Positions 1-10,007 are shown, counted from the first letter of the stretch. The stretch: DNA of 64,000 bases from Sarcomyxa edulis (GCA_009761415.1 QUOL01000022.1:62001-126000), one strand, 5' to 3'. The notes: generated by a model from the sequence alone, not told the origin. Program-made: numbers and translations.

Positions 1-248
1 GACATAAAGCTGTGTACGATCACTGATGTTGTCCCTCATGTATCCATAATCTTAGGATCCTGCTGTTCATCGATTTCTGATGATGATCCAGAAGCCTATT
101 GAATCTATCCAGTGTACCTATCAAGCCAACATCACGCCTATATCCCACGCCGGTAGATCTTCGGATAAGTACTTCAAGCCAGGTATCAGGATACATAACT
201 GTTTCGAACTTCAGGTTCGACGTCCACATCCCACCGTTGCCAGACACA

Positions 249-3013
249 ATGGAGGCTAACGATACGGTCGATATCGAGAAAGACCAGGACACAACAGTCA
301 TAGGACAGGAACTCAACTCCATTTCTATGACCCAGGACGACAGCCGCTACCATTTTGACCCCAATGACCTTGATAAGGTACAACGACGTTTGAAACAACG
401 CCATATACAAATGTGCGTATTTTTCTATGTCCGTGACATACAAAAGGACAAATATGACACTGTCTCATACAGGATCGCTGTGAGTCGATCTCTCAAGGGT
501 GTTTCAACATCAGAGCTATCACTAACCCCTCAAAGATCGCTGGAACTATCGGAACTGGTAAGCATCCATGACGCGGCCCTGTTAGACTAACTTTTCATCC
601 TGTGTCCGATAGGTTTATTCTTGGGATCAGGATCTGCATTGTCCGGCGGGGGACCATTAGGCGCGCTGATCGCGTACGCCCTAGTGGCCACCGTTGCCTA
701 TTCGTGAGTTGCGGTCATCTCTATATAGCGTCATAGGGTTTTCATCAAAGTTTCCTTCTCAGCTCTCTTTGTTCCATCGGAGAGATGACTACGCATGCTC
801 CAATCTCAGGCGCATTTCCCCATTATGGTGGATGCTGTCGCTCTGTTTCGCTCTGTCACTTTTAGTACTGATAGATAACCGATAGCTGCTCGTTGGGTAG
901 ACCCCGCGCTTGGCTTTGCAATCGGCTGGGTATGGTTCTCAATCCAGTCGTGGCCAACAATATCTGGATTCGTATGTCAATTGACTAATTTCTCTTCGAT
1001 TTCGTCAGAATTATTTTTATTCGAGCTGTATGGGCGCTCCCGTTGAAGTCACAGCTGCTACTATCCTCATAACTTTCTGGGATACAAATGTTTGCTCCTT
1101 TTTAGTTTTTGAGACGATATACACTGATGCTATGCTCTATCAGCCTTCCCATCGAGCGGGTTACACTGCAGCACTGTGTGTCGTTATGTGCGCCATCAAT
1201 ATATTCGGTGTTAGGTAAGACTGTCAAACGTTGGAATCGTCCAAACCTATCAATGTCCTGGTGTATTTGTGGGTTCCATAGGTATTTTGGAGAAGGTCAG
1301 TCGTTGAGTCTGGCACGGCCTTTCTGCGTCTAATGCTCTAGACGATAGCTGAATTCGTGTTCTCCGTCATCAAAAGTATGTCAAGCTCTCGTGGATATCG
1401 TTGTGCGGATCTGATATCACCCCTAGTCACTATGATAATCGTCCTCATCCTTGTTGGACTCATAATCGATCTCGGAGGTGGGCCCGACCATAATCGCATC
1501 GGCTTCCAGGTAGATTGAGCTTATTGCAATGCGCTTCACCTGATTCTCATGTGGATACTCAGTACTGGAGAAATCCTGGTCCTGTTGCCAGAGCTGGGCT
1601 AGTGAAGGATCTCAATACAGATCGATTCATCGCATTCCTCTCGGTCATTGTACAAGCTGCTTTCTCATTGCAGGGCATGGAATTAGTTACCATGTAAGAC
1701 CTTCGTATATCTCACTTTGTGTCTACGTATCAACTTTGGCTTCATCGTAGAGCCGCTTCAGAGACAGAGAATCCTCGGCGTAACATCGCGAAGGCGGTCC
1801 GCAGGGTCTTTTGGCGTATTTTGATATTCTACGTGCGCTCCTCTTTGCTTTTCTCAAGTCACACCCTCAATGACCACTGTCGTCCCTGCAGATTCTTGGT
1901 ATCCTCATCATTGGAATGAATGTTCCCTATAACGACGATGAGTTACTCCGGACTACCGGGAATGCTGCCCAGTCCCCCTTTGTCATTGCAATATCCCGTT
2001 CCGGTATCAAAGGTGCGTTTCTACCGAGGATCAATCCATCGCAACTCGAATGACTCACGGTGATACTGCTAGTCCTACCGCATATCATCAACGCGGGTAT
2101 CTTTACTAGTGCAATTTCCGCCGGGAATAGTTTTTTATTCTGTGCATCGCGTATTCTGTACGGCCTTGCACTGAGAGGTCAAGCACCGAAGTTCTTGACA
2201 TACTGCACCAAAAAGGGTCTTCCATTGTCCGCCATGTTGACCTCTGTCAGTGTTATGCCCATGATTATTCGTCTTACCTGCTCACACTCTTACACAGTCT
2301 TCTTTGATACTCCTCTCATTCATGAATATCTCTAACGGACCCGAAACCGTTTTCAAGTGAGTTGTGCGAATAAATCCTGACTCGGAGGAGATTCATTGAA
2401 TTGCGATAATTTCAGCTGGTTCGTGAGACTGTCTACCACTGCAGGATTCATTTCCTGGTTCACCATCAATCTGACCTACATCTTTTTTCGTGAGCAACAT
2501 AGTCATTATCTGGCATCCTCCGAAGAAATTTTGAATATGTCCTCGCTATTCTCCTAGATAGAGGTATGACTGCTCAAGGGTTCGACCTCAGAAAAAATGT
2601 CTATAACAACCGTTTTCAACCGTACATCGCCTACTGGGGGCTGGGTGGCACCATCTTTTTTACGCTCGTCACCGGCTTTGAAGTCTTCTTCAACTTTAAT
2701 GTGGCTGGCTTCCTCACCGCATGTAGGGCAATCTCAGCATCTGTCTCCATTCATTATTCTCATTGATCTTGCTTATAGATATCAATATCGCCATTTTCTT
2801 GACCTTATTCTTGGGATACAAGTTAATCAAGCGAACAAAGACTTGGAAACCTTTGGACATGGACTTTGTAACAGTTAGTTGAATTTGCTGTTGTGTCACG
2901 ATTGACTGTCCATTGACGAAGTTCGCTAGGGTATCCCACCTCCAGAGGAGACTGACAGTCCAGAAGCGAAGCCGGTGACAATATCCGAGAAAATTGCAGC
3001 AGCTTTGTTCTGA
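249..3013 (+). CDS. Amino-acid permease (APC superfamily, fungal YAT type)
   Basis: Plasma-membrane amino-acid/proton symporter by family. The spliced frame starts at the ATG at 249, inside a hydrophilic N-terminus, and runs through the hallmark GTIGTGLFLGSG motif of helix 1, then LCSIGEM, a match to the VEVTAATILI region, INIFGVRYFGE, the helix-6 region QGMELV, the ASETENPRR loop, and NAGIFTSAISAGNS with SRILYGLA; it ends in a short acidic tail and TGA. At least a dozen introns of about 50-60 nt are needed. Exon 1 is 249-412, exon 2 is only 7 nt (473-479) and exon 3 is 22 nt (536-557). All pieces keep frame and I saw no disabling change, so it looks intact. The substrate cannot be told. Exon borders in the middle of the gene are less certain than the ends. 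Confidence 0.9.
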
Positions 3014-4122
3014 AAGTCTGAATTTGATGATTGTTTTATCTCGCTAGTATCGCATCGCTGTAACCTATGATAAAAACCTTTGGTGTATGGTTGGACCTCG
3101 AACACAATCTGTGTGATACCCTGACAAATATTGATGCTAGTGATATTCCTCGCCGTGCGTAATAGCTCCTTCTCAGTGTTTGGACCTGCTCGTGGTGGTC
3201 TGATGCTAGCACGGAAGACGATATCTGATAGCTTTCCGTGGTGGGTGGCAAACGACCGCTCGAACTTTGTCACAAGACGAACGGCCCTGCGTAAGCCTGA
3301 ACCACCTAGATTGACGAAAATCAATGAAAATACCCCGATATATGGCAGCAGTCCTTCCTCTCGAGTAACCACCGCTTCAAATCTTGATCACACACGTCCG
3401 TGTAGCCAAGTCTCCAAGTGATTCGTTCTACTTCGCCGTCCGGTTCGGCAAAAGATCCGTATATTTGGCTGTAGCCTCTAGAACAAAGACCTCCGCTAGG
3501 CGATGTCACAGGATGTCACCTCGAGCCCTCAGGCTGTTGCGGAGGTCGTTGTGAGTTGGAGATGGACTCTTTTTCGCTATATATGGGTAAACAGCTCGCA
3601 ATCATTGTATCAAGCACGCGATTTTGTCGAGTCTCTACAAACACGACGGGGGGAAAAACACTCCCGTCCGAACCTCGGAAATGCTAGGACGGCCTCAAAC
3701 GTCTCACGGCCAGGTGAGAAACAAACGAATGTGCATGCGTATACTTTAAGTACAAACAAACGACAAATGGGTATGATGGGGGCAACACGAATAAAAATAC
3801 GTCCGAGTGACCCCGAGAGGAATGATATCCGTAGAGTGGTGGGATGATTTCGCAAGGAGAGTGGATGGTATGTAAAAGGTATGCAGATGCGGACGCGATT
3901 GGTGGTGGGGTATTCCATATGACCGATGATGTACAGACACGAATAAAGACAATATAAAAAATATAAAAAGAGGGAGAAGGATTCTACATAAAGTCAAACT
4001 GTCCCGAAAGGCGATGAGCCATAAAAAAAAAGAAAATATACACGGTTGAATACAATGCGCGTGTGGGATGAATCGGGTTCGTAATGTTCGTAGCCAGTCG
4101 TGGTCGTGATCGCTGGACCGCT
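3014..4122. other. Intergenic region between convergent genes, no gene seen
   Basis: About 1.1 kb between the permease stop and the FAM72 stop. Open frames exist on both strands but none shows a recognisable motif or a chain of spliceable exons. The A-rich stretch near 3950-4040 probably holds 3' untranslated and polyadenylation sequence of the flanking genes. Confidence 0.5.
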
Positions 4123-5559
4123 TCACCGATCAAAGTGCATCATGTTTGGCTTGGTGAGGAGAGTTTGCTTCCTCGCGGCCTTGACCTCCATGACTCCAGG
4201 TATTTCTCCATGTTTGGAGAGATGGTGCCAATATAGAACGTCCCCAGCCTTGAGTTTACGCGCCTTGGGTTCTACATGCATACCATACTCTCCTCGCTGT
4301 TCTCGATCGCGATGTTCTAGAGTAGGCGAAGACGACACGGAGGCCGTCATCAGAGGAGGAGGACTGGATTGTGAAGACCGTGATGATTGCGAAGAATTTG
4401 GACGGCGAGACAAATACGATTGAGAAGGCACTGGTACAGGTGGAGACCGAGGGTATGCGTGCGGACCGTACGTATGATGATATACATGGTGCGGAAGTGG
4501 GCGAGCGTGGTGTTGTGAAGGTTCTGTATATTCGTAGCTGTTGTTGTGGGTGCGACTGCCAGGGAATGGGAACGATGTCACCGTGGGTGACGGAGAGGCA
4601 GAAGACAACGGCGAGATGTCTGCGAATTCGAGAGGGGGCGTGGGGAGGTATTCAATCGGAGGCGAGATGTGTGATTGAGCTCGGGTAGGAAGAACATGAG
4701 GGAGGGGTGCAGATGGCGTGTAATGATGAATATTCTGAGGTTGCATGGGAGGATCCGGGGATGCCTCGGACATGGACTCGTCCGAGGGAATAATACCTGG
4801 TTCACCGGGGACGTAATGACGTTCTGTGCCTATGATTTCATTGGAATGGAAAACAAAGCGGTGACCGTTCGTTGCACGATTTGTCGCGCTTATTGAAGAG
4901 GTACAGCGCGAGCACTGTTGAGAGTTGCAATTTCAGCGGGGATTCCGCAGGAGACTCGATGATTCAGCAGTACTCACTGGGATGACGATCATGTACCCGA
5001 TAGAGTTACCACAGCCATGACAGCAGAGACTCTGTGTGAGGCATTCACAAGTACGAGGAGCATTGGCCGAGGACGATGGGATACAAAGTACTTCTGGAGA
5101 TTCTGAATCTGCTGAACAGTTGATTGGAAGAGCGTCTGACGAGAAGAGAGACACGTTTGGACGAAGCAATAAAACCGCCTGAAATACGTTTTAGCGTGTA
5201 AGCTTTGAGAGCAGAAACCACGAACTGCATACCTTCATACCGCGATTCGTCAAGAACGCACCGCAAGACCTGCAATCGAGAATCCATACCTTGTGTGGTA
5301 TGGGTGGAGGTGGCGGGGGTGACGGATACGGGTTTGAAGGCAAGGCGTGAACCTGATTCTGCCAACTGGTGTGCATATGGCTTGTAGCATGGTCGTTGTG
5401 GGAGATGTAACTGAGCATCGGAGGTCCTGTGCGAGGGGAATTGAAGGAATGAGATTGCATTGTCGAGTCATAAAGAACTTGAACGAAAGAAGGGTCGTTA
5501 TGGGCCTGCGAAGAGTGATGTGGCCTCGGAGGAAGGATGCGTTGAGGATGGGAATTCAT
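4123..5559 (-). CDS. FAM72-family cysteine-rich protein
   Basis: Three exons on the minus strand. Exon 1 (ATG at 5557-5559; an in-frame upstream start at 5688 is possible) encodes a Pro/His-rich leader and then VWILDCRSCGAFLTNRGMK, the start of the FAM72 domain. Exon 2 (about 4980-5180) carries LRPNVSLFSSDALP, CECLTQSLCCHGCGN and GYMIVIP. Exon 3 (about 4910 down) carries CSRCTSS, NGHRFVFHS and then a Pro/Ser-rich tail. The paired Cys-X2-Cys motifs suggest metal binding. Human FAM72A binds the uracil-DNA glycosylase UNG2 and promotes its loss; no such role can be read from this sequence. The last 45 residues (KLKAGDVLYWHHL onward) look like a separate conserved module absent from the human protein. 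Confidence 0.85.
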
Positions 5560-5778
5560 GCTAGCTTCAGGGTCGAGCAGTCGCCCGCGGTCACGGTAGT
5601 AATTTCCAGATGTTTTCCAGATGTTTTCCAGATGGAATTCGTCTGAGATTGAAGGAGGAAGTAGGAGGAGGAGGAGAAGAGGGGCCACCGGCGGGAGTAC
5701 GGCGAGTGAGATCCTGACAGCAGTGGGATTGGGATTAAATAAAATAGATTTTATGTCATATTTTATGTTTATTTCCGG

Positions 5779-5888
5779 CCAATCGGCTTAAGCTCTGAGC
5801 TCCAAGTCACATTTAGCCAAAAGCGACTTCATGGCAGCCCGAGGCCGGCCATGAAGCCCAAATAAGTTTATTTCAAGCCGAAACGCTA
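5779..5888 (-). repeat. Ngaro split direct repeat B2 (outer end)
   Basis: 110 bp, repeated at 6322-6431 with a constant offset of 543 bp and no difference seen. It forms the 3' terminus of the element in sense direction. Sequence outside it (5700-5778) differs from that beside the other copy. Confidence 0.9.
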
Positions 5889-5980
5889 CTACGTAAGGCA
5901 TAAACTAAGAAGGGTTAGAGGTTTGAAGGGTGGGTAGAGCAAAGGACTAATAAGACAGCCCGAACTTCAGTGAGAAGAAA

Positions 5981-6321
5981 GGCTGTAAAGGGACACAAAG
6001 ACGCACCTAATAAGACAGCCTATGTTCAGGGGAGAAAGGCTGTGAGCGATTCGACCCCGAGGAAGCTGCCTTATAGGATGTCTTTCAAACTCAGCAAAAG
6101 GGGTTTGCGAGCGGATGACTAGATTCAAACTTCCGCGAAGTGAATGCTAGTAAAATTAGACTCCGACAGGAGAACTACGATAGGAGTTTCGTTTCCCGAT
6201 AGGAGAATCGACAACTCCGCAAGGAGATGCTAGTCGGACTCAAAACTCGAAAGTGAATGCCGACTAACGCTGAGGACCTTTGGCGCCTATTGGACTTGTG
6301 TAAACATTATTTTAAACTCGA
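5981..6321 (-). repeat. Ngaro split direct repeat A2 (internal)
   Basis: 341 bp, repeated at 9667-10007 with a constant offset of 3686 bp and no difference seen. It directly abuts B1 at 6321/6322, as expected for the internal junction copied from a circular intermediate. It contains several short GGAGA-type tandem motifs and an ACAGCC...GGCTGT hairpin near 6013-6043. Confidence 0.9.
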
Positions 6322-6431
6322 CCAATCGGCTTAAGCTCTGAGCTCCAAGTCACATTTAGCCAAAAGCGACTTCATGGCAGCCCGAGGCCGGCCATGAAGC
6401 CCAAATAAGTTTATTTCAAGCCGAAACGCTA
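6322..6431 (-). repeat. Ngaro split direct repeat B1 (internal)
   Basis: 110 bp copy of 5779-5888, lying between the recombinase gene and A2. B1 and A2 together give the continuous internal junction used in the rolling-circle/recombination model of these elements. Confidence 0.9.
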
Positions 6432-6449
6432 TGAACCTATCCAAAATAA

Positions 6450-6469
6450 TTTTTTTTTTTTTTTTTTTT
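6450..6469. repeat. Homopolymer run of 20 T
   Basis: Uninterrupted T20 on the plus strand (poly-A in the sense direction of the element), between the recombinase stop at 6692 and repeat B1. It could be an A-rich part of the element's 3' region or an expanded simple repeat. Confidence 0.8.
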
Positions 6470-6691
6470 AACAACAACTTGAACGAAGTGATGGTAGGCG
6501 AGAAATAACAACGATGGTCACGAACGGATAAAATTACAAGGAAGTTCCAGAGAGGACTGGTTTTCCTGATGGGAGCTTCAAATTACAAGGAAGTCGGGAC
6601 CACGGGTATATGAAAGTTCCAGAGAGGACTGGTTTTTCGCAGGCAAGTGATTGACTTTATTAACCGGAGAGATGGGAAGGTATGGGTCAAT

Positions 6692-7711
6692 TTAGAAAGG
6701 AAGGGAGTTGTGGACGGGATTGTCATGGATCGAAGTCCGACCGAAAACAAGAGCTTGAAGAAGGACTGGATTTTTTCGAATATAGATTTGGAATGCGTCG
6801 GAGGCCCACCGTCCTGTGGCTTGGATGAGGTGGGGAGGAACCCCGGCCTCGGCTAAGGAGGTGGCACCCCCGGAACGCATGGACTGACCCGATATGGACG
6901 AGTCGAAGACCTTACGAAACCGAGAGATTACGAAGTTTCGTGTCGGTATGGAACCGTCGGCGCGCATCCATAAAGCAGGGCTGTAAGGGTACAAAGTGTC
7001 CCTGGAGCGGAGATATTGAAGGAAAAAATGATAAGGGTTAACGTCAGACGAAGTGGCTTGGATGATGACACGATTTCCTTCGAAGAACTTGTCGGCCTTG
7101 TGTCCGGGCAAGAAGAACTCGTAAGCGTTGTCCATCCATTTGACGGAGGAACGCATGGTAACCTTGTTCCACGTACGCAAGGTTTTATCTTCAGGCCAAG
7201 TGAGTTCCCCAAGTCTCATGAGGGCGAAGAAACCTGTCATGACGACCGCCAAAAATAGCTTGTCATCATGGTCAGTTGATGATCCCCACCTCGTGATGAG
7301 GGAACGTAACATGGTAGAAGTGAGCGGGTGTTTGCGGCGCACGGGGGTTCCCTTGAGGCGCTTGCAACCTGTGAGGGTACGTTTGACGAGGGTGCTTGCG
7401 CGGGCGGCGCGGATGGAAGGGTAGAAAGGCTCCAGTTGTGAAGAAATCCCAGATAAGTAAGTGTCGACGGAAGATGGTTTTATGTGATGTGACATAAAAA
7501 CCGTGTAGAAACTGAGCGTGTCTGGCGTGGGTTCGATTTCTAGATTGTGGGAGCGGCAGAAATTTAGATATGAATTTAGAGCGGATGAATAATTTTTGAA
7601 AGTAGAGTCGTCGATTGCGAGCCCCAGTACGATGGATCGCTCACGACGCAAGCGATCCATAGTCCACGGCTGCCTAAAAGGCTGCCGTGAACTCAGAGTT
7701 GAAGTAATCAT
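6692..7711 (-). CDS. Tyrosine recombinase of the Ngaro-like element
   Basis: 339 residues from the ATG at 7709-7711. This is a lambda-integrase-fold recombinase that replaces integrase in DIRS-order elements and inserts a circular cDNA. The N-terminal half has the SAM-like DNA-binding region (YLNFCRSHNLE, YLSGISS). The catalytic half shows the first arginine in FFALMRLGELTWP, the box II region GQSMRSGGATSLAEAG with its arginine, GRWASDAFQIYIRKNP near the C-terminus carrying the likely nucleophilic tyrosine in the Y-I-R context. The usual H-X-X-R histidine is Gln here (QSMR), which may weaken or abolish activity. No stop or frameshift interrupts the frame. Its ATG overlaps the stop of the upstream reverse transcriptase frame. 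Confidence 0.9.
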   Translation of the reverse strand: MITSTLSSRQPFRQPWTMDRLRRERSIVLGLAIDDSTFKNYSSALNSYLNFCRSHNLEIEPTPDTLSFYTVFMSHHIKPSSVDTYLSGISSQLEPFYPSIRAARASTLVKRTLTGCKRLKGTPVRRKHPLTSTMLRSLITRWGSSTDHDDKLFLAVVMTGFFALMRLGELTWPEDKTLRTWNKVTMRSSVKWMDNAYEFFLPGHKADKFFEGNRVIIQATSSDVNPYHFFLQYLRSRDTLYPYSPALWMRADGSIPTRNFVISRFRKVFDSSISGQSMRSGGATSLAEAGVPPHLIQATGRWASDAFQIYIRKNPVLLQALVFGRTSIHDNPVHNSLPF

Positions 7712-9615
7712 TTGAGAGCGCCTCCCATCGCATTGGGAGGCGGCTGAAAGTTCTCGATAGTTAATTCAGGTACGAGGGACCTGGCGAGTAGACCCCATTG
7801 GCGAGATATCGCGTCTGCGACAACGTTTTCTTCCCCGGGAATGTGGAGAATACGCAGGTCGAGATTGTTTGCGATTTGTATATCAATCGCGGATTTAAGG
7901 ATGGGGTTGTAGATCGGCTTGGCGCGAAGGGAGTTGAAGATGTCAACAGTATTTTGATTGTCTGTGAAGATGGTGACGGTGCCATTTTCAGCCATGAGGG
8001 AAGGGATGCTATGGATTGCGGAGCAAACACATAAAGCCTCAAAGAAGAAAATTGTTTCGTCGGTCTGTTTGTTCGGAAGGACGTACTGGAAACCACGGTC
8101 CAACTGGGGATACCAGAATCCCATGGCCTCCATCGATGCGTCGCAAAAGATGATGATATCCGCATTGTAAGGGTTTCGATCGATTGCACGTAATACGTGA
8201 ACGCCTGTAGAATTGTCCATATGATCAGCGGCCCAAGTCAAGTCATCACGTACAGAGTTGTTAACCCATATACGCGCATGTGCGTTGTCTTTACCGCTGA
8301 TCTTTTCATAGACGTTGCATAAACCTGGGCGAAGGAGAGGATAAACGTTCAAACCCCAGTTGAAGAAACCAGCGAGCTGCTGGAATTCTCTGAGAGTGAA
8401 TCGACGTTTGGTGGAGGAAGCAGCCGCGGAAGCAAATTTCCTGATCAGAGCGATCAGGTCCCGCTTCGATGCCGCCGGCATAGTAATGGTGAGCCTGTTA
8501 ACGTCCACTTCGAAGCCGATGATAGTGAGGATGGGGCCTGAAAGTTGTTTCTTCTCTTTATGAGGGATACCGAGATCGTCCCATAGAAGAAGGAGTTGAG
8601 TTTGTTTCCAGGGGAGGGTTTTTTGGTAAGGGGGGTAGTATTCGACGCGGTTTTCGTATTCCCAAGAGAATGAATCATCACTGTAGACAAAAAGATCGTG
8701 AATACCTCGAACGTTTTTAGCGATCCATGACACGAGTCCGTTGAATGTTATCCAGAGCTTTCCTGACCCGCGTCCACCGAAAGCGTTGTTTCTGTCAACA
8801 TGCCGTTGACCGTCGATGGTGTTGATCTGTTTGATCTGCCAAACTGGATGGAGCGGGAGGAGCCTGTAGGCCTCAGCGACGTCAGATTTGACAAGAACGA
8901 GACGTGCATGAGGTTCACGTCGACGAATTTCAAGAAGGGCGTCGCCTAGATTCTTGAGATTGTCGAGGGAAGCTCCTGCAATGGCGTCTCGAGGAATCAT
9001 AGAGTTGAGGGAGTGATCGCCGGCACTATGGTCTGTTACGAGGCGAAGATCGTCGGAATTTGGCTTTGGAACTGCGTGAATCGGCATACTATACATTCCT
9101 GGAAGAAGATCTTGTCCGAAAGCCTCGGAGAATCGCTCTCGGGAGATTTCAACATCGCGTTGTTGTCTGATGAATGCAGATTCGGCCTCAGATTTTGGCC
9201 CGCGATCAGATTCGTCGCATATGTCAGGGTACACTCCGATGTTGGTATCAGCCCAAGGCCAGAAACCCCCACGAAGTCCTGTACATACGGATTTGACAAG
9301 ATCTGGGTTAGGATGATCGGCCAGAAGTCTTTCAAACACGTCGACGTTGATGGGGGTAACGATTTTAAAGAGTTCGGGATGGTTTTGAATGGTGTGAGCA
9401 ACGGTAGGATTATTGATCTCTGCAAGCGGAGGAGTAGGCACCGGTGGATCTGTTAACGTCGAAATTACAGTGGGACTGTGACCACAATCCTCATTAGCCC
9501 ATAAGAAACTGCGGAAGTACTTAGGGCGTTTGGGAAGGGGAGTAGAATCAGGCGGTGCCGGCGACGGTGCAGGAGCTGGCGCCGTGTCCGTTTTTCTTGC
9601 ATTTTTTACAGACAT
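7708..9615 (-). CDS. Reverse transcriptase-RNase H of the Ngaro-like element
   Basis: About 635 residues from the first ATG of the frame (9613-9615); the frame itself stays open into repeat A1 without an earlier ATG. The RT region has MYSMPIHAVPKP, DDLRLVTDHSAG, LVKSDVAEAYRLLPLHP and the YSDD catalytic box (FVYSDDSF). It is followed by a DIRS/Ngaro-type RNase H: FCDASMEAMGFW, a glutamate in FFFEALCV, FTDNQNT and the closing VADAISRQW. All expected acidic residues appear present. The protein would copy element RNA into DNA. The frame overlaps the gag remnant upstream and the recombinase downstream. Confidence 0.92.
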   Translation of the reverse strand: MSVKNARKTDTAPAPAPSPAPPDSTPLPKRPKYFRSFLWANEDCGHSPTVISTLTDPPVPTPPLAEINNPTVAHTIQNHPELFKIVTPINVDVFERLLADHPNPDLVKSVCTGLRGGFWPWADTNIGVYPDICDESDRGPKSEAESAFIRQQRDVEISRERFSEAFGQDLLPGMYSMPIHAVPKPNSDDLRLVTDHSAGDHSLNSMIPRDAIAGASLDNLKNLGDALLEIRRREPHARLVLVKSDVAEAYRLLPLHPVWQIKQINTIDGQRHVDRNNAFGGRGSGKLWITFNGLVSWIAKNVRGIHDLFVYSDDSFSWEYENRVEYYPPYQKTLPWKQTQLLLLWDDLGIPHKEKKQLSGPILTIIGFEVDVNRLTITMPAASKRDLIALIRKFASAAASSTKRRFTLREFQQLAGFFNWGLNVYPLLRPGLCNVYEKISGKDNAHARIWVNNSVRDDLTWAADHMDNSTGVHVLRAIDRNPYNADIIIFCDASMEAMGFWYPQLDRGFQYVLPNKQTDETIFFFEALCVCSAIHSIPSLMAENGTVTIFTDNQNTVDIFNSLRAKPIYNPILKSAIDIQIANNLDLRILHIPGEENVVADAISRQWGLLARSLVPELTIENFQPPPNAMGGALK

Positions 9616-9666
9616 GTTTCCACCTGCAACGGCCCGAACTGTCCGGGCAAGTTCCGCTATTGAATC
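9548..9666 (-). pseudogene. C-terminal remnant of the element's gag-like ORF
   Basis: Thirty-nine codons that begin exactly at the inner edge of repeat A1 and overlap the 5' part of the RT gene in another frame. They encode RFNSGTC, then CRWKHVC and a zinc knuckle CKKCKKNGHGASSC that fits C-X2-C-X4-H-X4-C, ending in TAG or an equivalent stop. This resembles the C-terminus of gag proteins in basidiomycete DIRS-order elements. The body of gag is missing, so this copy carries an internal deletion between A1 and the end of gag. Confidence 0.7.
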
Positions 9667-10007
9667 GGCTGTAAAGGGACACAAAGACGCACCTAATAAG
9701 ACAGCCTATGTTCAGGGGAGAAAGGCTGTGAGCGATTCGACCCCGAGGAAGCTGCCTTATAGGATGTCTTTCAAACTCAGCAAAAGGGGTTTGCGAGCGG
9801 ATGACTAGATTCAAACTTCCGCGAAGTGAATGCTAGTAAAATTAGACTCCGACAGGAGAACTACGATAGGAGTTTCGTTTCCCGATAGGAGAATCGACAA
9901 CTCCGCAAGGAGATGCTAGTCGGACTCAAAACTCGAAAGTGAATGCCGACTAACGCTGAGGACCTTTGGCGCCTATTGGACTTGTGTAAACATTATTTTA
10001 AACTCGA
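9667..10007 (-). repeat. Ngaro split direct repeat A1 (outer end)
   Basis: 341 bp, second copy of 5981-6321; forms the 5' terminus of the element in sense direction. Beyond 10007 the sequence (TTATATCAG) diverges from that next to A2. Confidence 0.9.

Larger units (their letters stand above)
5779..10007 (-). mobile_element. Ngaro-like tyrosine-recombinase (DIRS-order) retrotransposon
   Basis: A 4.2 kb element coding on the minus strand. In sense direction it reads repeat A1 (10007-9667), gag remnant, reverse transcriptase-RNase H, tyrosine recombinase, repeat B1 (6431-6322), repeat A2 (6321-5981), a 92-bp spacer, and repeat B2 (5888-5779). This A1-ORFs-B1-A2-B2 layout is the split direct repeat arrangement of Ngaro/PAT elements. 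It lacks the methyltransferase domain of DIRS1 and any integrase or aspartic protease. The two A copies and the two B copies read as identical by eye, so insertion looks recent. DIRS-order elements make no target-site duplication, and none was found. Loss of most of gag makes this copy probably non-autonomous. Confidence 0.9.

Noticed and set aside
3503..4126. Frames on both strands between permease and FAM72
   Set aside because: No motif, low-complexity translation, and position fits 3' untranslated regions.
9013..9456. 147-codon plus-strand frame inside the element
   Set aside because: It lies antisense to the reverse transcriptase gene, whose motifs are clear; no motif of its own.
9616..9684. 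RT frame extension into repeat A1
   Set aside because: No ATG in this part; the first frame codon would be TTG, and the start at 9613-9615 is the first ATG.
5779..10007. LTR retrotransposon
   Set aside because: No integrase or aspartic protease, no long terminal repeats flanking a single unit; the repeat order A-B-A-B and a tyrosine recombinase fit Ngaro instead.
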